Shown here: one piece after another, positions 58,201-64,000 of the stretch
Layout of the letters: the number at the start of each line of letters is the position of its first letter
Numbering within the stretch: position 1 is the first letter of the stretch
Made by a program: the position numbers and the translations under genes
Notes under the pieces: model-generated
Seen by the model: the letters and a program-made list of their open reading frames with translations, nothing else
Told to the model about the DNA's origin: nothing
Databases searched by the model: none
Origin: UBA10649 sp965278945
GTDB taxonomy: Bacteria > Actinomycetota > Actinomycetes > S36-B12
Length of the DNA stretch: 64,000 nt
Reading direction: 5' to 3'
Assembly (NCBI GenBank): GCA_965278945.1
Contig: OZ257128.1
Location: 620,001 to 684,000, forward strand

Positions 58201-58614
58201 GTGAGGACCGCTGTGACCGCAACCGCTGAAGCCATCGCCCTGTCGATCGCTGCCGCCGAGGCTGCATCAGACAAGCTGGCCGAGGAGATCGTCGCGATCG
58301 ACGTCAGCGAGAAGCTGGTCATCACCGATGTCTTCGTCCTGTGCTCTGCCGCCAACGAGCGCCAGGTGAAGTCCGTCGTCAACGCTGTCGAGGAGCGCCT
58401 CCACCTCATGGGCTCCAAGCCGCTTCGTCGCGAGGGCGAGGCGGAGGGCCGCTGGGTGCTGCTCGACTTCGGCGACATCGTCGTGCACGTGCAACTCGCC
58501 GAGGAGCGCATCCACTACGCGATCGAGCGACTGTGGAAGGACTGCCCGGACATCGAGCTGCCTGACTCCGTCAACCAGGGTCGTCGCAGGGCCGAGGCGA
58601 GGCACGGGGAGTGA
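58201..58614 (+). CDS. rsfS: Ribosome silencing factor RsfS
   Basis: 137 residues; GTG 58201, or GTG 58213. AEEIVAIDVSEKLVITDVFVL and WVLLDFGDIVVHVQLAEERIHY are typical. It binds L14 and blocks subunit joining in starvation. Overlaps the next gene. Confidence 0.94.
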   Translation: MRTAVTATAEAIALSIAAAEAASDKLAEEIVAIDVSEKLVITDVFVLCSAANERQVKSVVNAVEERLHLMGSKPLRREGEAEGRWVLLDFGDIVVHVQLAEERIHYAIERLWKDCPDIELPDSVNQGRRRAEARHGE

Positions 58615-59255
58615 GAAGGCGCATCATCTTCTGGCGCCATGGACGCACGCCGTGGAATGCCGAGCAGCGCTTTCAGGGCCAGACCGACATCCCGCTCGAC
58701 GAGCTCGGAGTCACCCAGGCCGCGCGCGCGGCGAAGTCGCTCGCGAAGCTGCACCCGTCGCGGATCGTCTCGTCCGATCTCATGCGCGCGAAGTCGACGG
58801 CCGACGCACTCGCCGCCATCACCGGGCTGACGGTCGAGACCGATCCCGGGCTGCGCGAGACGTGGGCAGGGGAGTGGGAGGGACTGACGCGAACCGAGCT
58901 CGAGGAGCGCTTCCCCGGCGAGATGAGCGTGTGGTCCGCAGGATCCGAGGCTAGGCCCGGCGGCGGCGAGACCCGACTGGAGGTCGCGGACCGCATGGTC
59001 GCTGTCGTCGACCGCGTGCTCACCGAGCTCGAGGACGGGCAGACGGTGATCATCGCCACGCACGGCGGAGCCGCCCGCGCCGCGATCGGTGCGCTTCTCG
59101 AACTGCCACCTGACCACTGGGCGGCGCTCGGCGTGCTGACCAATTGCGCGTGGTCCGTGCTGCAGGAGAACAACTCCGGCTACGGCCCGCCGTGGCGCCT
59201 GCAGGAGTACAACGCGATCTCCCTGCCCGTGGAAGCCCTCGCCGACGACAAGTAG
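58611..59255 (+). CDS. Histidine phosphatase family protein
   Basis: 214 residues, GTG 58611. RRIIFWRHGRTPWN carries the RHG motif, and ETWAGEWEGLTRTELEERFP and IIATHGGAARAAI the other active-site His. Phosphoglycerate-mutase fold; substrate not stated. Adjacent to rsfS. Confidence 0.88.
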   Translation: MRRRIIFWRHGRTPWNAEQRFQGQTDIPLDELGVTQAARAAKSLAKLHPSRIVSSDLMRAKSTADALAAITGLTVETDPGLRETWAGEWEGLTRTELEERFPGEMSVWSAGSEARPGGGETRLEVADRMVAVVDRVLTELEDGQTVIIATHGGAARAAIGALLELPPDHWAALGVLTNCAWSVLQENNSGYGPPWRLQEYNAISLPVEALADDK

Positions 59256-59289
59256 TGCCGGGCTTGTATGATTCTGATTCCCGTAATAC

Positions 59290-59362
59290 GGGGCTGTAGC
59301 GCAGTTGGTAGCGCACCTCCATGGCATGGAGGGGGTCAGGGGTTCGAATCCCCTCAGCTCCA
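59290..59362 (+). tRNA. tRNA-Ala(GGC)
   Basis: Acceptor arms GGGGCTG/CAGCTCC, D loop AGCGCAGTTGGTAGCGC, anticodon loop ATGGCAT with GGC, T loop GGTTCGAATCC. No encoded CCA. Confidence 0.97.
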
Positions 59363-59369
59363 CACAAGT

Positions 59370-59401
59370 GAAGGGGCCGCCCGATTTCGGGCGGCCCCTT
59401 C
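59370..59401 (+). terminator. Intrinsic terminator after tRNA-Ala
   Basis: 14-base perfect stem GAAGGGGCCGCCCG, ATTT loop, complement, then ATCTTTCG. Confidence 0.92.
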
Positions 59402-59489
59402 ATCTTTCGCGACATAGTCGCTGCGGCGATCCATGGCGCATATCGTTGATTCCCATAACGACGTGAACTACTAACGGCCAGGAGATCCG

Positions 59490-59999
59490 ATGACCGAGGA
59501 CACCATGACTCCCGCTGGCATGCCGGAGTTCGGCATCGTCTGGGCGATCAAGCGCAGCTTCGTCGACTACGTCCTCGGCGGCGGAGGCGGCACCGCGACA
59601 CCGACCGGAGGCGCGTGGGTGCGCCCCGACGGCGCGTCGGTCTTCGCCTTCGACGCGGATGCGAGCGACCGCACGGTCGGATCGATGGTCTGGAAGTTCC
59701 GCGGCGAGGTCTTGTTCGAGGCGCACGGCGGAATGCTCTCGATGAGGGTCGCTGACCCATGGATCGTGCAGCAGCCCGACTCGGTCGACGTCACGATCGT
59801 CGACCCGTTCAGCAGGAACATCGGTGACCGGCTGACGATCGCGACGGCCAGGCTCGAGGTCGACGGCCTCACCGACGCCGGCGAGAACTGGGCGGGCGTG
59901 AACGTGGAGCTCGCCAACGGTGGTTGGGCACTGTTCAACGGAAAGTACGAGGTCGGCAGCGCGCTCGAACCGTTCGCGGTGCGCCTGCCCTCGGACTAG
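59490..59999 (+). CDS. HtaA-like domain protein without signal peptide
   Basis: 169 residues, ATG 59490. VWAIKRSFVDYVLGG, GSMVWKFRGEVLFEAHGGML and MRVADPWIV follow the HtaA heme-binding pattern; Tyr27 and His79 match the expected heme ligands. Secreted HtaA proteins carry a signal peptide, which is absent here. The domain assignment is by pattern only. Confidence 0.6.
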   Translation: MTEDTMTPAGMPEFGIVWAIKRSFVDYVLGGGGGTATPTGGAWVRPDGASVFAFDADASDRTVGSMVWKFRGEVLFEAHGGMLSMRVADPWIVQQPDSVDVTIVDPFSRNIGDRLTIATARLEVDGLTDAGENWAGVNVELANGGWALFNGKYEVGSALEPFAVRLPSD

Positions 60000-60715
60000 T
60001 GCGCGTTCTGTGTCTCGGCACTCTCGCGCAGTCGCGAAAGAAGCGGCGACGAAGCTACGGCGACGATGAGGCGCTCGACTGCCGCTCGATCGCCGTCGAT
60101 CCTCAGGTCTCCAGAGTTCTCGGCTGACGTCAGGTCCCTAACGCCCACCTGCAGCCAGGCCCATGCCGTCGACTCGACCGCGACTGCTGCGTCCGGGTCA
60201 GGAAGACTGCCGCGCTCGGCAGTCAGGCCCGACTCGTCCCACGTGACCCGATAGTCCACAGCGCGGTCACGACCCACGCGTTGGTCCCAGATCGTGAAAG
60301 CGATCCGCACGCCCGGGTTCGCGTCGGCTGGGGCCAGCGCGCGCATCGCAAGGATGACAGCATCGGGCGTGAGGCACGTGCCGCGCGGGTTGGGGGACGT
60401 TACGGCCCACCGAGCGAGGTCCTGCAGGATCGGCTCGAGTTGCGCTCCCCATTCGGTTAGCTCGTACACGGCAACGCGGCTCGGTGCGGGGAGAGTCTCG
60501 CGCCGAACGACGCCGTCGCGCACGAGTTGACGAAGGCGTGCGGTGAGTATCGCCGAACTGACGCCAGGCAGCGACGCGACCAGATCGTTGTAACGCTTAG
60601 GACCGAGCAGGAGCTCGCGCACCACGAGCGATGCCCAGTGATCCCCGATGACATCGAACGCGTGCGCCGTCGAGCAGGCGTCGTCGAACGACGCGTACGT
60701 GCGCTTGATCGGCAT
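59996..60715 (-). CDS. HxlR-type transcriptional regulator with C-terminal SCP2-like domain
   Basis: 239 residues, ATG 60715. N-terminal HTH (ARHFDVIGDHW-like segment, here CSTAHAFDVIGDHWASLVVRE, then FNDLxxxLPGVSxxxLTxRLxxLxxxGVV pattern). The C-terminal region, RVTWDESGLTAERGSLPDPDAAV, resembles a SCP2/sterol-binding segment. Convergent with the HtaA-like gene. Confidence 0.8.
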   Translation of the reverse strand: MPIKRTYASFDDACSTAHAFDVIGDHWASLVVRELLLGPKRYNDLVASLPGVSSAILTARLRQLVRDGVVRRETLPAPSRVAVYELTEWGAQLEPILQDLARWAVTSPNPRGTCLTPDAVILAMRALAPADANPGVRIAFTIWDQRVGRDRAVDYRVTWDESGLTAERGSLPDPDAAVAVESTAWAWLQVGVRDLTSAENSGDLRIDGDRAAVERLIVAVASSPLLSRLRESAETQNAH

Positions 60716-60727
60716 CGAGCCTCCCTG

Positions 60728-61126
60728 TCAGTGCTCCGCGGTGACGTTCAGGCGCCAGCAGACCCCGAACCGGTCGATGAGCTCTCCGAACTCGTCGCCC
60801 CACTCGGCGATGGCCAGCGGCAGCGTGACGCTAGCGCCCGCAGACAGCGCCGCGAAGCGAGACCTGATCCACTCGGCGTCGTCGGACACGATCGACAGCG
60901 AGTACGCGCTCGACGTCGGCGCGACGTCTGCGCCGTCCGAGCCGCGCAGGGTGAACGACGCGGTCGTGAGCTCGGCGTGGGCGAGTGCATCGGCGGGCAT
61001 GTTGGTCATGCCCGTCTGCTCGGCGGTCAGGATCTCCAACGAGCCCTCGAAGACGGCGCGGTAGAACTCCATTGCCTCGCGGCAGGTGCCGGGGAAGGTG
61101 ATGTACGGGGCAAGAACCGTGGACAC
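60728..61126 (-). CDS. VOC-family (PhnB/glyoxalase-like) protein
   Basis: 132 residues; GTG 61126 has AGAGGAG upstream. ITFPGTCREAMEFYRAVF and AEWGDEFGELIDRFGVCWRLNV are the typical start and end of PhnB-type VOC proteins. It could form an operon with the HxlR-type gene. Substrate unknown. Confidence 0.88.
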   Translation of the reverse strand: MSTVLAPYITFPGTCREAMEFYRAVFEGSLEILTAEQTGMTNMPADALAHAELTTASFTLRGSDGADVAPTSSAYSLSIVSDDAEWIRSRFAALSAGASVTLPLAIAEWGDEFGELIDRFGVCWRLNVTAEH

Positions 61127-61212
61127 ATGAACTCCTCTGGTCGGGCTGGTGAATCTAACAGTGTTTAACAGAGTGGACAAGTCGTTTAACGAACTGGAGT
61201 AGCGTCTAGCCC
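61127..61212. promoter_or_regulatory. Divergent promoter region with GTTTAAC repeats
   Basis: GTTTAAC occurs at 61162 and 61183 with 21-base spacing, between the VOC/HxlR operon and the GNAT gene. Tandem half-sites fit a regulator such as the HxlR-type protein. Not proven. Confidence 0.35.
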
Positions 61213-61671
61213 ATGGAGTTCGTGACCCGGCCGATCACGGCCTACGACGCGGGCGAGGTGCTGACCTTGCAGCGCGCCGCGTACGCAACAGAGGCGCAGA
61301 TCTACGGAGACCCATTCCTGCCTGCGCTGACCCAGACCCTCGACGAGCTACGGGCCGAGATTGCGTCGAGCGGAGGCTTTGTCGTCGTCAGCGGCACTCG
61401 CATCGTCGCCGCAGTGCGGACGGCCCGGCACGGGAGCCATGTCCACATCGGCAGGCTGACGGTCGCGCCCGACATGCAGGGCAATGGGCTGGGCACGATG
61501 CTGCTCGCCGAGGTGGAGAAGGCCGCAGATGCCGAGTATGCGGAGCTGTTCACCGGTCATCTCAGCGCGGCGAACATCCGGCTGTATGAGCGCGCTGGGT
61601 ACGTCGAGTCCCATCGCAAGGCTCTGCGCAGCGGAGTCGAGCTGGTGTACCTGCGCAAGCCTCTTCGCTGA
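61213..61671 (+). CDS. GNAT-family N-acetyltransferase
   Basis: 152 residues. The acetyl-CoA-binding stretch is LTVAPDMQGNGLGTMLLAEVE; the C-terminus is NIRLYERAGYVE. Typical size. Substrate unknown. Confidence 0.88.
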   Translation: MEFVTRPITAYDAGEVLTLQRAAYATEAQIYGDPFLPALTQTLDELRAEIASSGGFVVVSGTRIVAAVRTARHGSHVHIGRLTVAPDMQGNGLGTMLLAEVEKAADAEYAELFTGHLSAANIRLYERAGYVESHRKALRSGVELVYLRKPLR

Positions 61672-61767
61672 GGATCCAGGCTGCCGCGCTGCTCAACTGC
61701 ATACTGTTGACAGTTGCTATACGGTTGCGCGCAAGATCGGGTGCTGCCAACTGAAGGAGAACCAAGA

Positions 61768-62619
61768 GTGAGCAAGTCTGTTGCGGTATTCGGCGGGATC
61801 TTCTGGCGCGAGCCGGCATTGCGGTCGCAGGCGAAGGAAACGGCCGCAGAGATCGAGGACCTGGGCTTCTCGGGACTGTGGCTGTCCGCCGGGCACGACC
61901 AGGGCCTGCCCACGATCTTCGGCGACCTGCTGGACGCGACGACGTCGATGACCATCGCGTCCGGAATCGTCAGCATCTGGCACGCGACTCCCGACGAGTC
62001 CGCCGCCGCGTTCGCCGACCTGGACAGCAAGCATCCCGGGCGCTTCCTCCTGGGCATCGGCACGTCGCACCCGACGTCGACGTCCGCCTACAACAAGCCG
62101 TACAGCCACACGATCGGGTACCTCGACGGGCTCGATGCGGCGCAGCCGCCGGTGCCCGTCGACCGTCGCATCGTCGCCGCGCTCGGCCCGAAGATGCTCA
62201 AGCTCGCGGGGGAGCGCTCGATCGGCGCATTCCCGTACTTCGTGCCGGTCGAGCACACCGCGTTCGCGCGCTCGATCCTCGGCGACGGCCCTCTGCTCAC
62301 CCCCGAGCAGGCGGTGCTCTTCGAGACTGATCCGGTCGTCGCACGTGCCATCGCCCGCCAGCACATGGAGTACTACCTCGCCCAGCCGAACTACACCCAG
62401 GCGCTGCGGCAGTTCGGCTTCGACGACGCGGACTTCGCCAATGGCGGCAGCGACCGCCTCGCCGACACGATCGTCGCGTGGGGCGACGTCGACGATGTTG
62501 TCGCGCGGATCCACGCGCACCACGACGCCGGTGCCGACACGGTCGTCGTCCAGGTGCTCACCCACGAGGCGAACGACTTCGCCAGCGCCGACTACCGGCT
62601 GCTGGCAGGTGCGCTGTGA
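61768..62619 (+). CDS. F420-dependent LLM-class oxidoreductase (TIGR03620 type)
   Basis: 283 residues. GTG 61768 has GAAGGAG at 61753. A TIM-barrel of the luciferase-like monooxygenase family: AEIEDLGFSGLWLS, FLLGIGTSHPTS. Actinobacterial members use F420. An inverted repeat CAACTG/CAGTTG precedes the gene. Overlaps the SDR gene (GTGA), so they are co-expressed. Confidence 0.82.
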   Translation: MSKSVAVFGGIFWREPALRSQAKETAAEIEDLGFSGLWLSAGHDQGLPTIFGDLLDATTSMTIASGIVSIWHATPDESAAAFADLDSKHPGRFLLGIGTSHPTSTSAYNKPYSHTIGYLDGLDAAQPPVPVDRRIVAALGPKMLKLAGERSIGAFPYFVPVEHTAFARSILGDGPLLTPEQAVLFETDPVVARAIARQHMEYYLAQPNYTQALRQFGFDDADFANGGSDRLADTIVAWGDVDDVVARIHAHHDAGADTVVVQVLTHEANDFASADYRLLAGAL

Positions 62620-63434
62620 CCGGTCGTCTTGAGGGCAAGGTCGCTCTCATCACCGGAGCGGCCCGTGGCCAGGGAGCCAATCACGCGCGAGTGCTGGCCG
62701 GGGAGGGCGCCGACATCGTCGCCGTCGACATCTGCCACGACATCAGCTCGCTCTATCCGCTCGGCACGCGAGCCGAGCTCGACCAGGTCGTCGCGTCCGT
62801 GCGCGCGATCGGCCGGGATGCGATCGCGCTCGAGTGCGACCAGCGCAACGACGGTGCCGTTGCGGAGGTGGTGAAGGCGGCCGAGGCAGAGTTCGGGCGC
62901 ATCGACATCCTCGTCAACAACGCCGGCGTGCTCGCCGTGTCGGGCATCTACGAGATGTCCGTGGAGGAGATGGACCTGCAGATCGACATCAACCTCAAGG
63001 GGCCGTTCAACTTCGTGCGCCATGTGTCACCCGGCATGAAGGACCGAGGCTTCGGCCGCATCGTCAACATCTCCTCCTCCGGCGGCGTCCGTCCCTTCTC
63101 GTACCTCTCGCATTACGTCGCGGCCAAGGCCGGCCTGATCATGGCGGGCAAGAGCTGGGCCCAGGAGCTCGGCGAGTGGGGCATCACGGTCAACGCGATC
63201 GCCCCCGGCGTCCTGCGCACCCCGATGAACGACTACGTGCTCGCCATCCTCGACCAGGACAAGTCCCTCGACGACGGATACGCCGAGTGGATGGAGCGCA
63301 ACGTCTTCAAGGGCAAGGACAACCCCCTCGAGCTCGACGACATCTCGCGCGCGATCGTCTACCTCGCCAGCGAGGACGGCCGCGCGGTCACCGGGCAGAC
63401 GCTCGGCGTCGACTCCGGCTGGACGATCACCTGA
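62616..63434 (+). CDS. SDR-family oxidoreductase, mycofactocin-dependent type
   Basis: 272 residues, GTG 62616. The GxxxGxG nucleotide loop is TGAARGQGANHA, NNAG at about 102 and the active Tyr-Lys in SHYVAAK (YxxxK). The extra segment ICHDISSLYPLGTRAELDQVV is typical of mycofactocin-coupled SDRs. Substrate unknown, probably an alcohol or ketone. Confidence 0.88.
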   Translation: MTGRLEGKVALITGAARGQGANHARVLAGEGADIVAVDICHDISSLYPLGTRAELDQVVASVRAIGRDAIALECDQRNDGAVAEVVKAAEAEFGRIDILVNNAGVLAVSGIYEMSVEEMDLQIDINLKGPFNFVRHVSPGMKDRGFGRIVNISSSGGVRPFSYLSHYVAAKAGLIMAGKSWAQELGEWGITVNAIAPGVLRTPMNDYVLAILDQDKSLDDGYAEWMERNVFKGKDNPLELDDISRAIVYLASEDGRAVTGQTLGVDSGWTIT

Positions 63435-64000
63435 TGCCGGAGACCTCGGCTCGGCGAGTCCTCATCACCGGAGGCGCGATCGGGATCGGGGCGGCGTGCG
63501 TTCGCCAGTTCGCGGCACTCGGCGACAGCGTCGTCATCGCGGACGTCCTGGAGCATGAGGGCAGCGAGCTCGCTGCGGAGCTGGTCGCGGGCGGAATGGA
63601 CGTCGAGTTCGTCTCGATGGACATGCGTTCGGCGGCTCAGATCGCCGACGGCGTGGCGCGGACCGAGCATGACGGCTTCGACGTGGTCGTGGCCAACGCC
63701 GGGATCGTGCGACTCGTCCCGTTCACGAGTCTGAGCGACGCCCAATGGGACGAGACCATGGAGGTCAATCTCAAGGGCGCGATGCAGACCTTCCGAGCGG
63801 CTCTTCCCGCGCTGATCGCCAAGGGCGGGGGCAGCCTCGTCGCGATGACGTCGATCGCCGGCCACACCTACGGGTGGCAGGAGCATGTCCAGTACTCCAC
63901 GGCGAAGGCGGGACTCATCGGACTGGTCCGATCGCTCGCCGTCGAGTTCGGCCCGAGCAACGTCCGCGCGAATCTGATCGCTCCCGGGTACATCAGGACG
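63434..64000 (+). CDS. SDR-family oxidoreductase, partial
   Basis: 189 codons, ATG 63434 (TGATG overlap with the previous stop), continuing beyond the window. TGGAIGIGAA, VANAGIV and QYSTAK (YxxxK) mark a short-chain dehydrogenase; the C-terminal part is missing. Confidence 0.92.
   Translation, partial: MPETSARRVLITGGAIGIGAACVRQFAALGDSVVIADVLEHEGSELAAELVAGGMDVEFVSMDMRSAAQIADGVARTEHDGFDVVVANAGIVRLVPFTSLSDAQWDETMEVNLKGAMQTFRAALPALIAKGGGSLVAMTSIAGHTYGWQEHVQYSTAKAGLIGLVRSLAVEFGPSNVRANLIAPGYIRT

Overview
The window is GC-rich DNA from an actinobacterium (class Actinomycetes). The evidence is the gene order valS, folC-DUF4233, ndk, mreBCD, mrdA, rodA, radical SAM pair, rne, rplU, rpmA, obg, proB, proA, nadD, LytR_C protein, rsfS, phosphatase, together with many GTG starts, an F420-type LLM oxidoreductase and a mycofactocin-type SDR. 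The mre genes imply a rod-shaped cell. I cannot place it below class from sequence alone.

Region 1 (1-4979) holds two tandem secreted Gly-rich/Fn3 proteins (the first only as a tail), then a compact lasso-like RiPP operon: a 44-residue precursor candidate (1691-1825), an asparagine-synthetase-type cyclase, a secreted protein with 11-residue repeats, and a McjB/B2-type transglutaminase-fold peptidase. No RRE/PqqD-like B1 gene is visible.

Region 2 (5030-30691) is a type IV pilus locus with an IS30-family element at its left edge and a second, nearly identical copy between pilC and the major pilin. It contains minor pilins and a large PilX-like protein, pilMNO on the minus strand, pilT-pilB-pilT-pilC, the pilin, and an accessory operon. 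That operon carries a divergent sigma-70-like factor, a DUF4388/PATAN-like protein, the prepilin peptidase, a CpaE/MinD-like ATPase and several unrecognised proteins. A two-gene block (membrane protein plus DUF559-type protein), bounded by matching hairpins, interrupts it.

Region 3 (30693-59401) is conserved chromosomal backbone: valS, a PPOX-fold protein, folC, DUF4233, a Phd/Doc-type toxin-antitoxin pair, ndk, an alpha/beta hydrolase, the elongasome (mreB, mreC, mreD, PBP2, rodA), a second hairpin-bounded DUF559 gene, the radical SAM pair, RNase E/G, L21, L27, Obg, proline genes, nadD, rsfS, a phosphatase and tRNA-Ala(GGC).

Region 4 (59490-64000) holds an HtaA-like protein, an HxlR-type regulator, a VOC protein, a GNAT, an LLM oxidoreductase and two SDRs, the last cut by the window end.

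Two families of perfect intergenic palindromes run through the window. Each has a conserved outer stem (CGAGTGGGCAGTTG or CGACCTTGAGGTT) and a locus-specific but still self-complementary inner stem. They bracket both DUF559 genes and are the insertion site of at least one IS30 copy. No stretch over 300 bases lacks a gene or mobile element.
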